Shown: piece after piece, positions 37,630-45,967 of the stretch | Layout: the number at the start of each line of letters is the position of its first letter | Position numbering within the stretch: position 1 is the first letter of the stretch | Assembly (NCBI RefSeq): GCF_027107535.1 | Contig: NZ_CP114283.1 | Span: forward strand, 2,790,001 to 2,854,000 | Source of the DNA: Streptomyces aurantiacus | GTDB lineage: Bacteria; Actinomycetota; Actinomycetes; Streptomycetales; Streptomycetaceae | Direction of reading: 5' to 3' | DNA length: 64,000 bases | Translations under genes and position numbers: made by a program | The notes under the pieces: generated by a model | Database searches by the model: none | What the model was told of the DNA's origin: nothing | The model's input: the letters and a program-made list of their open reading frames with translations, nothing else

Positions 37630-37935
37630 ATGCAGTGTCCGAAGTGCCATGCGCCGATGCACACGTACAACCGCAATGGTGTCCAGATCGAGCAGTGCAG
37701 CGGCTGCCGCGGGATTTTCCTCGACTACGGCGAGCTGGAGTCACTGACCCGCATGGAGGGCCAGTGGTCGCAGCCCGCACCGCCGCCCCCGGGCGCCCCG
37801 CAGGCGTACCCGTCCGCTCCCGCCCCGGCCTGGGGAGCTCCTCACGGCGGCCAGGGCGGCCACGGCGGACATGGCGGCCACTACGGCCACAACAAGCGTC
37901 ACAAGAGCTTCGGCCACATGCTCTTCTCCTCCTGA
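37630..37935 (+). CDS. Small zinc-ribbon protein (zf-TFIIB type)
   Basis: The 101-residue protein opens with CPKCHAPMHTYNRNGVQIEQCSGCRGIFLDYGELESL, a TFIIB-like zinc ribbon with CxxC pairs about 20 residues apart. It ends in a Pro-rich and then His/Gly-rich tail (GGHGGHGGHYGHNKRH) that could also bind metal. The molecular function of this family is unclear. GAGGAG lies about nine bases before ATG. Confidence 0.88.
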   Translation: MQCPKCHAPMHTYNRNGVQIEQCSGCRGIFLDYGELESLTRMEGQWSQPAPPPPGAPQAYPSAPAPAWGAPHGGQGGHGGHGGHYGHNKRHKSFGHMLFSS

Positions 37936-37953
37936 CCGGACCGGAGGAACGAC

Positions 37954-37988
37954 GAAGCCCCCGACCGTACGAGACGGCCGGGGGCTTC
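37954..37988. terminator. Bidirectional terminator
   Basis: GAAGCCCCCG and CGGGGGCTTC arms enclose ACCGT/ACGG. It lies 18 bases past the zinc-ribbon stop and 6 bases past the 3' end of the minus-strand tRNA array, so it can serve both. Confidence 0.7.
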
Positions 37989-37994
37989 GGTGTG

Positions 37995-38066
37995 TGCGCG
38001 ATACTGGGATTGAACCAGTGACCTCTTCCGTGTCAGGGAAGCGCTCTCCCGCTGAGCTAATCGCGC
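37995..38066 (-). tRNA. tRNA-Val (anticodon GAC)
   Basis: A 72-base cloverleaf on the minus strand has acceptor GCGCGAT/ATCGCGC, anticodon loop CTGACAC, T-arm GGTTCAATCCC and discriminator A. No CCA is encoded. It is last in the array. Confidence 0.95.
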
Positions 38067-38096
38067 GGATGGGACCTGCTGGTGGTGCGTACTGCG

Positions 38097-38168
38097 TGCG
38101 CGATACTGGGATTGAACCAGTGACCTCTTCCGTGTCAGGGAAGCGCTCTCCCGCTGAGCTAATCGCGC
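38097..38168 (-). tRNA. tRNA-Val (anticodon GAC)
   Basis: This is identical in all 72 bases to the copy at 37995-38066, with 30 bases between them. Confidence 0.95.
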
Positions 38169-38204
38169 GGGACCGAATCTCACCGAACGTACCGGAAGAT
38201 CCAG

Positions 38205-38276
38205 TGGACGATACTGGGATTGAACCAGTGACCTCTTCCGTGTCAGGGAAGCGCTCTCCCGCTGAGCTAATCGTCC
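38205..38276 (-). tRNA. tRNA-Val (anticodon GAC), acceptor variant
   Basis: The body is identical to the other two Val(GAC) copies, but the acceptor stem is GGACGAT/ATCGTCC. Pairs 2 and 3 are changed on both strands, so base pairing is preserved. Confidence 0.95.
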
Positions 38277-38280
38277 TTGG

Positions 38281-38351
38281 AGGTGGAGACGGGATTTGAA
38301 CCCGTGTAGACGGCTTTGCAGGCCGTTGCCTCGCCTCTCGGCCACTCCACC
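38281..38351 (-). tRNA. tRNA-Cys (anticodon GCA)
   Basis: A 71-base cloverleaf has acceptor GGTGGAG/CTCCACC, anticodon loop CTGCAAA and T-arm GGGTTCAAATCCC. It lies four bases from the Val copy. Confidence 0.95.
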
Positions 38352-38389
38352 AGGAGTGCGGGGGTCGGGAAGATCCCCCCCTTCCTGCG

Positions 38390-38462
38390 AGCGGACGACC
38401 AGGTTCGAACTGGCGACCTCAACCTTGGCAAGGTTGCGCTCTACCAACTGAGCTACGTCCGC
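38390..38462 (-). tRNA. tRNA-Gly (anticodon GCC)
   Basis: A 73-base cloverleaf has acceptor GCGGACG/CGTCCGC, anticodon loop TTGCCAA and T-arm AGTTCGAACCT. It is first in the minus-strand array Gly-Cys-Val-Val-Val. Confidence 0.95.
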
Positions 38463-38618
38463 TTGTCGTTTCCGGTCGGCTCACGCTTCCCGGCGACGTG
38501 TTGAACTCTAGCGGATTCCGGGGCCAGCACAAAAACGCGTTTGTGCAGCGTGCTGCGCTACGCCCGCTCCAGGACACGGTCGGGGCACCCGCAGGTCACC
38601 CACCATAGACTCGCAGTC

Positions 38619-39725
38619 GTGCAGGATCTCCCAGCTCTCGCCCGCTTCGGCGGCCTCGTCGCGACCGGCCTCCTCGATGTCACCAGCGATCCCGCGGCCC
38701 TGGACTCCGGTGGCTTCTGGGCCGTCAGCGCCGACTTCGAGGGGCGTACGGTCTGCGCCCGCTTCGCGGACGTACGGCGTGAGACCGTGCCCGCGCCGGT
38801 GCCGGGTGAGTGGCGCGGGCCCGCCGCCGGTGACTGGACGTCGTCGCTCGACCGCGCCGCGTACACGGCGGGGGTGCGCCGCATCCGCGAGCACATCGCG
38901 GCCGGCGAGGTGTACCAGGCGAACCTCTGCCGTGTCCTCTCGGCGCCCGTCGCACCGGACGCCGACGTGGACGCGCTGACCGCCCTGCTGGCGCGCGGCA
39001 ACCCGGCGCCGTATGCCGGAACGATTCGCCTGCCCGGTCACGGGGTCGAGACGGCCACCGCGTCCCCGGAGCTCTTCCTGCGCCGCACCGGCCGTGTCGT
39101 CGAGTCGGGGCCGATCAAGGGCACGGGACGGACCGAGGCGGACCTGCTGGACAAGGATCACGCCGAGAACGTGATGATCGTGGACCTGGTGCGCAACGAC
39201 CTGGGCCGGGTGTGCGCGACCGGCACCGTGACCGTGCCCGACCTGTGCGTCGTCGAGAAGCACCCCGGGCTCGTCCACCTCGTCTCCACCGTCCGCGGCG
39301 AACTGCGTGCGGACGTGGGCTGGCCGGAGCTGCTGGCCGCGGCCTTCCCGCCCGGATCCGTCACCGGCGCCCCGAAGTCCAGCGCGCTGCGGATCATCGA
39401 GGATTTGGAGACGGTGCCCAGGGGGCCGTACTGCGGTGGCATCGGCTGGGTCGACGCCGATCGCGGCACCGGCGAGCTGGCCGTCGGCATCCGTACCTTC
39501 TGGATCGACCGGGCGGAGGGCGTGCTGCGCTTCGGCTCCGGTGCGGGCATCACCTGGGGTTCGGATCCCGAGCGCGAGTGGGCGGAGACCGAGCTGAAGG
39601 CCGCCCGGCTGCTCGCTGTAGCGTCGGGGGTGTACCCAGGGGCGTACGACACGGACGGGGCGGCACCCGAGGACGAGCCCGACGACCCCGGGGCCGCCGG
39701 CCGGGAAAGCACGTCGGGTCGGTAA
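38619..39725 (+). CDS. pabB: Aminodeoxychorismate synthase component I (chorismate-binding)
   Basis: The 368-residue chorismate-utilising enzyme shows IREHIAAGEVYQANLCRVLS, ATASPELFLRR, ESGPIKGTGRTEADLL, VMIVDLVRNDLGRV and the C-terminal GSVTGAPKSSALRIIEDLE, all hallmarks of the PabB/TrpE fold. The aminodeoxychorismate lyase directly downstream favours the p-aminobenzoate (folate) role over anthranilate. The glutaminase partner is not in the window. GTG 38619 has no ribosome site and TAGACT lies seven bases upstream, consistent with a leaderless mRNA. Confidence 0.88.
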   Translation: MQDLPALARFGGLVATGLLDVTSDPAALDSGGFWAVSADFEGRTVCARFADVRRETVPAPVPGEWRGPAAGDWTSSLDRAAYTAGVRRIREHIAAGEVYQANLCRVLSAPVAPDADVDALTALLARGNPAPYAGTIRLPGHGVETATASPELFLRRTGRVVESGPIKGTGRTEADLLDKDHAENVMIVDLVRNDLGRVCATGTVTVPDLCVVEKHPGLVHLVSTVRGELRADVGWPELLAAAFPPGSVTGAPKSSALRIIEDLETVPRGPYCGGIGWVDADRGTGELAVGIRTFWIDRAEGVLRFGSGAGITWGSDPEREWAETELKAARLLAVASGVYPGAYDTDGAAPEDEPDDPGAAGRESTSGR

Positions 39726-39754
39726 CCCGGCACGTTCACGCGAGGTGAGGTTCA

Positions 39755-40576
39755 GTGAAGATCTGGCTCGACGGCGGGCTGCAGGACAGCGAGACGGCCA
39801 GTGTCTCCGTCTTCGACCACGGGCTGACCGTGGGCGACGGCGTCTTCGAGACCGTGAAGGCGGTCCACGGCCGCCCGTTCGCGCTCACCCGCCACCTGGA
39901 CCGGCTGGCGCGCTCGGCGAGCGGTCTCGGTCTGCCCGAGCCCGACCGTGACGAGGTGCGCCGGGCCTGCACGGCCGTCCTGGACGCCGATCCGATGCCG
40001 CTCGGCCGCCTGAGGATCACGTACACCGGGGGCCACGGGCCGCTCGGCTCGGACCGTGGTGAGCACGGGCCGACCCTCGTCGTGGCCCTGGGGGAGTCCC
40101 ACCGACGCCCCGACTCCACCGCCGTGATCACCGTGCCGTGGACCCGCAACGAACGCGGCGCGCTGACGGGCCTGAAGACGACGTCGTACGCGGAGAACGT
40201 CGTCGCCCTGGCCCGCGCCCGCCAACAGGGCGGCTCCGAGGCGCTGTTCGCGAACACCGTCGGACAGCTCTGTGAAGGGACCGGTTCCAACGTCTTCGTG
40301 GTCCTCGACGGCGAGATCCACACCCCGCCCGTCTCCTCCGGGTGCCTCGCGGGCATCACGCGCGCCCTCACCGTCGAGTGGACGGGCGCCAGGGAGACCG
40401 ACCTGCCGCTGGACGTCCTGGAGCGGGCCGAGGAGATTTTCCTGACCTCGACGCTGCGTGACGTGCAGGCCGTGCACCGGGTGGACGGCCGCGAACTGCC
40501 CGGCGCGCCGGGCCCGGTGACCGCGAAGGCCATGCGGATCTTCGGCGAGCGGGCGGGCGACGACCTCGATCCATGA
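39755..40576 (+). CDS. pabC: Aminodeoxychorismate lyase
   Basis: The 273-residue fold-type-IV PLP enzyme probably releases pyruvate from aminodeoxychorismate to give p-aminobenzoate. The start MKIWLDGGLQDSETASVSVFDHGLTVGDGVFETVKAV is the family's entry, the Schiff-base lysine lies in LTGLKTTSYAENVVALARA, and the C-terminal FLTSTLRDVQAV is the PLP-phosphate region. Branched-chain and D-amino-acid transaminases share the fold, but pabB next door supports PabC. The GTG follows GTGAGG. Confidence 0.88.
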   Translation: MKIWLDGGLQDSETASVSVFDHGLTVGDGVFETVKAVHGRPFALTRHLDRLARSASGLGLPEPDRDEVRRACTAVLDADPMPLGRLRITYTGGHGPLGSDRGEHGPTLVVALGESHRRPDSTAVITVPWTRNERGALTGLKTTSYAENVVALARARQQGGSEALFANTVGQLCEGTGSNVFVVLDGEIHTPPVSSGCLAGITRALTVEWTGARETDLPLDVLERAEEIFLTSTLRDVQAVHRVDGRELPGAPGPVTAKAMRIFGERAGDDLDP

Positions 40577-40638
40577 GCCGGCGGCCGTCGGCCGAAACGG
40601 ATGGCGCGAGCCCCGTCCGGGCGGGTACAACACCCCTG

Positions 40639-41472
40639 ATGACCACCACCCTGCGGCCGACCGAGCCGCTTCAGCGCGATGCCGACGGGGCGTTGTCCCG
40701 CCACTACACGGTGTGCGTGAACAGCCGTCCCGTGGGCGCGGTGCACCTGGCCACCCACCCCGATTTCGGGTCGTCGGTGGCCCAGATCCGTGAGCTTGCC
40801 ATCGAGGAGCCGGACCGGGGGCGCGGACGGGCCACCGTGGCCGCGCTCGCCGCGGAGGAGGTGGCACGCGGCTGGGGCTGCGAGCGGATCGAGGCGTCGG
40901 TACCCGCCGGTGCGGCGGCCGCTCTGCGGCTGGCGACGGCCCTCGGGTACGTGGTGCGCAACCGCGCCATGGAGAAGCGGCTCGGCGCCGCGCCGCCCGC
41001 GCCGCCCGCGTTGCCCGCGGGCAGCCGGGGGCGGCCCATGACGGAGGCCGAGTACGGGCCGTGGGTGGAGCAGGTCAAGGAGGCCTACGCCCAGGAGTGG
41101 ATCACCCGGGGGGTGCCCGAGGCCGAGGCCCGAGCCAAGTCCGAGCTGGACCACGCCACTCTGCTGCCGGACGGGCTCAGCAGCGAGGGGATGGACATCC
41201 TCGTCCTGGAGCACGAGGGAACGCCGGTCGGCACACTGCAACTGGGATCGAGCGAGGGGTGGGCGTTCGTCTACGACGTCGAGGCCGACGAGAGACACCG
41301 GGGCCGGGGCCACGGCCGTTCGCTGATGCTGCTGGCGGAGGCGCAGACGGTCGCCGCCGGACGCCCCGGCATCCGCCTGAACGTCTTCGCCGACAACGCC
41401 CCGGCCGAGCGGCTCTACGAGTCACTCGGCTACGAGACGACCACGTACCACCTCTACAAGGACCTGCTGTAG
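40639..41472 (+). CDS. Tandem GNAT acetyltransferase
   Basis: The 277-residue protein carries two GNAT domains: a degenerate N-terminal one (IRELAIEEPDRGRGRATVAALAAEE, residues about 30-115) and a fuller C-terminal one (FVYDVEADERHRGRGHGRSLMLLAE, then NVFADNAPAERLYESLGYETTTYHLYK). The substrate is unknown. I prefer ATG 40639 with TACAAC nine bases upstream, which is leaderless. An in-frame ATG at 40573 overlaps the pabC stop (ATGA) and would add 22 residues, so coupling to pabC remains possible. Confidence 0.82.
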   Translation: MTTTLRPTEPLQRDADGALSRHYTVCVNSRPVGAVHLATHPDFGSSVAQIRELAIEEPDRGRGRATVAALAAEEVARGWGCERIEASVPAGAAAALRLATALGYVVRNRAMEKRLGAAPPAPPALPAGSRGRPMTEAEYGPWVEQVKEAYAQEWITRGVPEAEARAKSELDHATLLPDGLSSEGMDILVLEHEGTPVGTLQLGSSEGWAFVYDVEADERHRGRGHGRSLMLLAEAQTVAAGRPGIRLNVFADNAPAERLYESLGYETTTYHLYKDLL

Positions 41473-41490
41473 GGCAAGCGGCCGGGGCCG

Positions 41491-42015
41491 TCAGGCGTCC
41501 CGCTCGGCCAGCAGCCGGTCCACGATCTCCTCGACGCGCGCGCGGAGCCCTTCCTGGCTCTTGCCGCCGTCCAGGTGCTCACCGTCGATCACGTAGGTGG
41601 GGGTGCCGGTCACGCCGATGGCCTTGCCCTCGGCCTGGTCGGCGTCGACGATCAGCATGTGCCGCCCGTCGATGAGCGCCGTGTCGAACTCCTCGGCGTC
41701 CAGGCCGAGTTCCCGGGCGACCTCGACGAGAAGGGCCTCTCCCCGGCGGTCCAGCTCGGACACACGCTCCAGCACCGCCTCGACGTACGGCCAGGCCAGG
41801 CCCTGCTCCGCGGCCTCCTCGGCGGCCTGCGCGGCCGCGAACGCGTGCTGGTGCTTCTCCAGCGGGAAGTGCCGCAGCCGCAGCTCCAGCCGGTCCCCGT
41901 AGCGGGCGCGCAGCGCGCGCAGGTCGTCGAGGGCGCTACGGCAGTCCGGGCACTGGAGTTCGCACCAGACGTCCAGGACGGGGACGGCGGGGCGGGCGGA
42001 GGAGGAGTCGCTCAT
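41491..42015 (-). CDS. DsbA-family thioredoxin-fold protein
   Basis: The 174-residue cytoplasmic protein has VWCELQCPDCRSALDDL with a CPDC active-site pair, a helical insertion and a cis-proline loop GVTGTPTYVIDG. It lacks a signal peptide when started at ATG 42015. Relatives are DsbA/FrnE-like oxidoreductases. GTG/ATG starts further upstream would add an Arg/Gly-rich segment that does not look like protein. It is convergent with the GNAT gene, with 18 bases between their ends. Confidence 0.82.
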   Translation of the reverse strand: MSDSSSARPAVPVLDVWCELQCPDCRSALDDLRALRARYGDRLELRLRHFPLEKHQHAFAAAQAAEEAAEQGLAWPYVEAVLERVSELDRRGEALLVEVARELGLDAEEFDTALIDGRHMLIVDADQAEGKAIGVTGTPTYVIDGEHLDGGKSQEGLRARVEEIVDRLLAERDA

Positions 42016-42342
42016 GGGGCCAGTGTCCCAGCCGGGGCCCGCGCGACCCAACCGGGAGCACCGGCGGCCCGGGGCGGACCGCAACCGCGGGCGACTCGGC
42101 CGGGCCCGGGGCCGGCGCGACCAGCCCGGCCCGGACCGGGGCCGGTCCTTCCGGCCGGGACCCGGGAGTCGGTCCTTGGGACGGGGACCGCGGGACGAGT
42201 CGCCGGGACCGCGACCTCAGGAGGACCCGACCCGGAGATGTCCCTGAGGTATCCCCGGACCATGGCATACCGGGCGTGGGGCGGTGCAGGATGGAAGGGA
42301 CGAAGTGGGCCCTGCCCGACCCCGCCATGCCTGGAGGACCGG

Positions 42343-42789
42343 ATGATTGCCGAGACCGTCTGTTCCGCCGTGGCCGCGGCGGGCCTGGGTATCGCCGCGG
42401 TCACCGCGTACCGCAAGCGTCTCCTCGCGGCGGCCCGCCTCGCCGCGTACGCGCTGGTCCCGCTGGGCCTGGTACTGACCGGGGCCGTCGAATGGGTGGC
42501 CGAGACCGCCTTCAGTCCGACGGCCTGGGCGGGGTTCGGCGTGCTCGGCGTGGCCTGGCTGCTGTTCATGACCACGCGTGCCGTGGAGCGTCGTACGGGC
42601 GGGACCCGCAAGGAGCGCAGGGCGGCCCGGGCCGCGCAGCGCGAGGCGGTGGCCCCGGCCGCCTCGGCGCCTTCGCTGCGCCCGGGGGCCGTCCGCCCGG
42701 CAGCCCGGCCCGCGGCCAAGCCCGGCAAGGCCGGGGCGGGGGACGACTTCAGCGACATCGAGGCCATCCTGAAGAAGCACGGGATCTGA
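42343..42789 (+). CDS. Small membrane protein with basic tail
   Basis: The 148-residue protein has about three hydrophobic segments (MIAETVCSAVAAAGLGIAAV, LAAYALVPLGLVLTGAVEWV and TAWAGFGVLGVAWLLFMTT), then an Arg/Ala/Pro-rich cytoplasmic tail that ends DDFSDIEAILKKHGI, probably a short helix for protein contact. CTGGAGG precedes ATG. I do not recognise the family beyond its being actinobacterial in character. Confidence 0.75.
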   Translation: MIAETVCSAVAAAGLGIAAVTAYRKRLLAAARLAAYALVPLGLVLTGAVEWVAETAFSPTAWAGFGVLGVAWLLFMTTRAVERRTGGTRKERRAARAAQREAVAPAASAPSLRPGAVRPAARPAAKPGKAGAGDDFSDIEAILKKHGI

Positions 42790-42972
42790 GGAAACCGCAG
42801 CGCAGGGCATCGCGCGCCGACCCGCCGGACCGGGCGGACACGCGACCGGGGCACGGGCGAGAGGGCCTATCCCAGATCGTGGACCGCCGTGTCACGGATT
42901 TCGGCTAACTCCCCCATATTTCGGGCGTGTTGATCGCTTCGGGAGTCCCGGCTGCGTCATCATCGCGGCGAG

Positions 42973-43125
42973 ATGCTGGACACAACCCAGAGCGACACCG
43001 TGGTTCCTTCCGAGGAGCGGCGGGGTTGTCTCTTCGCGCTTTCCCAGCCACCGCTGATGATCTTCCTTGCGGTGATCGGCTGTCTGCTGCTCATGGCTTC
43101 GCTGCACGATCTGCTGCTGCTCTGA
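42973..43125 (+). CDS. 50-residue single-pass membrane protein
   Basis: ATG 42973 opens a 50-codon frame. A polar N-terminus (MLDTTQSDTVVPSEERRG) leads to PLMIFLAVIGCLLLMASLHDLLLL at the C-terminus, a membrane helix. The ribosome site GGCGAG is weak and close. Codon choice resembles the neighbours, and the polar then hydrophobic design is unlike a chance frame. No function is known to me. It lies in a small-membrane-protein neighbourhood near ssgB. Confidence 0.6.
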   Translation: MLDTTQSDTVVPSEERRGCLFALSQPPLMIFLAVIGCLLLMASLHDLLLL

Positions 43126-43166
43126 GCCGTACGCGGAGTCCCTGGCGTCACCCGCCGAGGACTCCG

Positions 43167-43724
43167 TCAGCCCGCCGCCTCCTTGCGTCGCGCCCGGTAG
43201 GCGGCCACATGCAGACGGTTTCCGCAGGTCCGGCTGTCGCAGTAGCGGCGGGAGCGGTTGCGGGAGAGGTCGACGAACGCGCGTCGGCAGTCCGGTGCCT
43301 CACAGCGGCGCAGTCGCTCCTGTTCCCCCGCCACCACGAAGAAGGCCAGTGCCATGCCGCAGTCCGCGGCGAGGTGGTCGGCGACGGACGCGCCCGGCGC
43401 GAAATAGTGCACGTGCCAGTCGTAGCCGTCGTGGTCCGTGAGGCGGGGCGTGGTGCCCGCGGCGGCGACCAGGTCGTTGATGAGCACGGCGGCGGCCCGG
43501 GCGTCGGGAGCCGCGAAGACCCCGGCGAAGCGCCCGCGGATCCTGCGCACCGCCGAGAGGTCGAGCTCGGTCAGGGTCCCGACATCGCTCATGTCGTGCT
43601 TTCCTACGAACTCGAGCAGCGCCGCGAGGTTCGCCAGTCCGTCCGTCGTGTCGTCCTCCGGTGCGGTGTTCACCAGATCGACCACGGTGTCGAGGGCGCA
43701 CCGGGTGTCGTGGGTGATCAGCAC
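43167..43724 (-). CDS. CGNR zinc-finger protein (ABATE domain)
   Basis: The 185-residue protein has an N-terminal ABATE-type helical domain (TRCALDTVVDLVNTAPEDD...) and a C-terminal CGNR zinc finger: CEAPDCRRAFVDLSRNRSRRYCDSRTCGNRLHVAAYRARR holds the four cysteines and the CGNR tetrad. Members are thought to bind nucleic acid as stress-linked regulators. The GTG at 43724 follows GGGAGCG. Long in-frame extensions upstream are Pro/Arg-rich and look non-coding. Confidence 0.85.
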   Translation of the reverse strand: MLITHDTRCALDTVVDLVNTAPEDDTTDGLANLAALLEFVGKHDMSDVGTLTELDLSAVRRIRGRFAGVFAAPDARAAAVLINDLVAAAGTTPRLTDHDGYDWHVHYFAPGASVADHLAADCGMALAFFVVAGEQERLRRCEAPDCRRAFVDLSRNRSRRYCDSRTCGNRLHVAAYRARRKEAAG

Positions 43725-44068
43725 GTTTCGCTCCCTGGCCTGGGGGTCGGGCGGACGCCCGCCGATGCTGGCCGATGCTAGCGGCTTCCCGGCGCGGGTG
43801 ACCCGGAGCCGGCCACGCGGAGGATGCCGGGGAGGAGGCCGTGTGCGGCCCGCACGCGGTCGCGGACGGTACGCGGGGCCACCTCCGTGCCCGGACGGGC
43901 GCGAGGTGCGCCTGCGCCTTCCAGGGGCCCGTCCCCGGGACGCACGCACGGGCGCCGCCCCCGCGTGGTTTCGCGGAGACGGCGCCCGTGTATGCCATAT
44001 GCGGTTGTCTGAGCCCGAGCCGTCTCCCCGAGTGGACGGCGCCGGGCGGCTTGGTGCGGAGCCTCGTC
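43725..44068. other. Gap between the CGNR gene and ssgB
   Basis: It holds a nested hairpin at 43947-43990, probably the ssgB terminator, and a TAGCAT -10-like box for the CGNR gene near 43777 (minus strand) within a GATGCT direct repeat. I see no gene. Confidence 0.5.
43947..43990 (-). terminator. Nested hairpin downstream of ssgB
   Basis: CACGGGCGCCG and CGGCGCCCGTG form the outer 11-bp stem, and CCGCG/CGCGG form an inner stem. It lies about 80 bases past the ssgB stop on the minus strand. Confidence 0.6.
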
Positions 44069-44482
44069 CTAGCTTTCGGCCAGGATGTGAGAGAGCTCCG
44101 TGTCGAGATCGAAGTGCCGGTGTTCCGTGCCGGGGGGCACGGCGGCGTCGGTTCGCTTCAGGAACGACTCCAGGGCCCGCGCCGGGGCCTCGAGCAGGGC
44201 TTCGCCCTCCGGAGAGCTCAGGGCGATGCACACGACGCCCTGACCGTGACTGCGGGACGGCCAGACTCGGACGTCGCCGGTACCGGTGGGCCGATGAAGA
44301 CCCTCAGCGAGGAGATCGCGGGCGAACACCCATTCGACTGTCTCCTCGGCTCCGGTGTGGAAGGTGGCGTGCACGGCGTAGGGATCGGCCGTGTCGTACC
44401 GCAGGCCTGCGGGGACAGGCAAAGAGGACTCGCTCGACACAACGAGGCGCAGGTGCAGCTCGCAGCTGACCGTGGTGTTCAT
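44069..44482 (-). CDS. ssgB: SsgB sporulation and cell-division activator
   Basis: The 137-residue SALP protein begins MNTTVSCELHLRLVVSSESS and includes YDTADPYAVHATFHTGAEETVEWVFARDLLAEGL and RSHGQGVVCIALSSPEGEALLEAP. In Streptomyces SsgB positions FtsZ during sporulation septation together with SsgA. The length matches the known protein exactly. The start at ATG 44482 fits, and GGCCCTGGCGCTT upstream is a poor ribosome site. A GTTT on the minus strand near 44567 could belong to a sigma-H-type promoter, but the matching -10 is unclear. This gene strongly supports a sporulating streptomycete. Confidence 0.95.
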   Translation of the reverse strand: MNTTVSCELHLRLVVSSESSLPVPAGLRYDTADPYAVHATFHTGAEETVEWVFARDLLAEGLHRPTGTGDVRVWPSRSHGQGVVCIALSSPEGEALLEAPARALESFLKRTDAAVPPGTEHRHFDLDTELSHILAES

Positions 44483-44709
44483 AAGCGCCAGGGCCTTTCG
44501 CTCAGTGTGCGCTCGGGGATTCGCACGTCGGCGAAATCGACATGCCACCTACGGTGCCGTTGTAAACCCCTCTGAGTGTTTTGCGTGTCTTTAGGTACCT
44601 CATCCGGCCGAGTGCTCGTTCGCGTAGTACGACCATTTCGGTGACTGGTTTCCGTCCGGTAGGGTTTGGCCGTATGAATACGGGGAGTGACGGATCGGGG
44701 GAGGTCGCC

Positions 44710-45108
44710 ATGGCGACCGACGAAACGAAGGGCGAGCCGGCGCTCGGATCCCGGGCGCCGCATTTCATCAAGGCCCGCCGCATGCTGCATCTGAGCTGGC
44801 AGGTGGGCGTGTTCGTGGTGGGTCTCGCGGTCGTCGTGGCCGGTGTGATCATGCTGCCCCTGCCCGGCCCGGGCTGGCTGGTGATCTTCGGCGGCATGGC
44901 GATCTGGGCGACCGAGTTCGTCTGGGCGCAGCTGGCGCTCCGCTGGACCAAACGCAAAGTCACCGAGGCGACACAGAAGGCTCTCGACCCGAAGGTCCGA
45001 CGCCGCAACATCATCCTGACGACCGTCGGGCTGGTGATCATCGCGGTGCTGGCCGGTGTCTACGTCTGGAAGTTCGGCCTCGCGATGCCGTGGAGCATCA
45101 AGGAGTAG
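44710..45108 (+). CDS. TIGR02611-family membrane protein
   Basis: The 132-residue protein has the PLPGPGWLVIFGGMAIWATEF signature of this actinobacterial family. Its two hydrophobic hairpins (VGVFVVGLAVVVAGVIML before it, and IILTTVGLVIIAVLAGVYVW near the end) flank a basic helix. The function is unknown. GGGGGAGG sits six bases before ATG 44710. An in-frame ATG at 44674 with TAGGGT eight bases upstream could give a leaderless form 12 residues longer. It is divergent from ssgB. Confidence 0.82.
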   Translation: MATDETKGEPALGSRAPHFIKARRMLHLSWQVGVFVVGLAVVVAGVIMLPLPGPGWLVIFGGMAIWATEFVWAQLALRWTKRKVTEATQKALDPKVRRRNIILTTVGLVIIAVLAGVYVWKFGLAMPWSIKE

Positions 45109-45189
45109 AGGCGCTCCGCCCGCCCGTGGGCAGGCTCCTGGGCCCGGTCGGACCACCCTCTGACATGGGGTAATCTACTGTCTGCGCCC

Positions 45190-45261
45190 GGGCGATTAGC
45201 TCAGCGGGAGAGCGCTTCGTTCACACCGAAGAGGTCACTGGTTCGATCCCAGTATCGCCCA
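45190..45261 (+). tRNA. tRNA-Val (anticodon CAC)
   Basis: A 72-base cloverleaf has acceptor GGGCGAT/ATCGCCC, anticodon loop TTCACAC, T-arm GGTTCGATCCC and discriminator A. No CCA is encoded. A near-identical copy is at 55774. Confidence 0.95.
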
Positions 45262-45265
45262 CGTT

Positions 45266-45318
45266 GCCGACAGGCGGCTCGGGTCCACGGATGACGTGGA
45301 CCCGAGCCGCCTGTCGGC
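45266..45318 (+). terminator. 24-bp perfect hairpin after tRNA-Val
   Basis: Arms at 45266-45289 and 45295-45318 are exactly complementary around the loop GATGA. It begins four bases past the tRNA. Confidence 0.85.
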
Positions 45319-45965
45319 GTTCTGCAGGCTTTGGGGTCCGGACCCCGGGGATCGAGGCTGTTCCGCCCGGGACGCTTCACCGTCCTGACCAGGCGTTCTG
45401 CGCCGAGAGGGCGCGACGTCGGAATGGGGCCGCCCGCTGCTTGCCCGCCGGCCGCTCCGATGGTCCCTCCGTCGGCCACCCCGCGGCCGTCCCGGCGCTG
45501 TCGCGGCCCCCGCCCCGGCGGGAGGGGGTGCCCGGGGGCTCGATCGCCGCTCTCCCTGCTTCGTCAACTCACCCCCGCATGCGGCCCGTTCACGCACGTC
45601 GGCCGTCTCCCGGGGTCCGTGGGGCCGGCCTCGCCCCGTCATCGGCGCCCCGCTGTCTCCGCTGTCGGTTCGGACCGGTTGGACGGGCCGGCCGGCTGAA
45701 CCGGTGGTGCGGACGCGTCCGGCGTCCGCGGTCGCCACCCACCGTCACTCCGGCGTCCCCGCGCCTCTCGCTTCCGGCCGTCCTCTTTTCAACTGCCCTC
45801 CTCCGCAGCGTTGTTCGACCACCCGACACGCCCCTCCCCACCTGCGGAATCATCCAACTCCCGGTCGGTTTCAGGCCAGTTCGCGTGCTCGCGTGGGCAG
45901 CCCGGTTCACATCAATTCCTGTCCGAATCATTGACGCCCGCTGAGGGCCTCCGTACCTTGTGCCA
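45319..45965. other. Intergenic region upstream of the sugar-transport cassette
   Basis: About 650 bases hold no frame with recognisable protein features. The translated frames are Arg/Pro/Ser-rich and GC bias by codon position is weak. The left part is very GC-rich, and the right end becomes AT-richer toward the operators at 45968-45990. Confidence 0.5.
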
Positions 45966-45967
45966 GC

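Noticed and set aside
37995..38276. Three ~72-base repeats at ~100-base intervals, resembling a CRISPR array
   Set aside because: Each folds as a tRNA-Val cloverleaf with a GAC anticodon; the spacing DNA is ordinary tRNA array spacer.
45319..45965. Hidden gene in the 650-base gap
   Set aside because: All frames give Arg/Pro/Ser-rich translations with no good start site, domain or codon-position bias.
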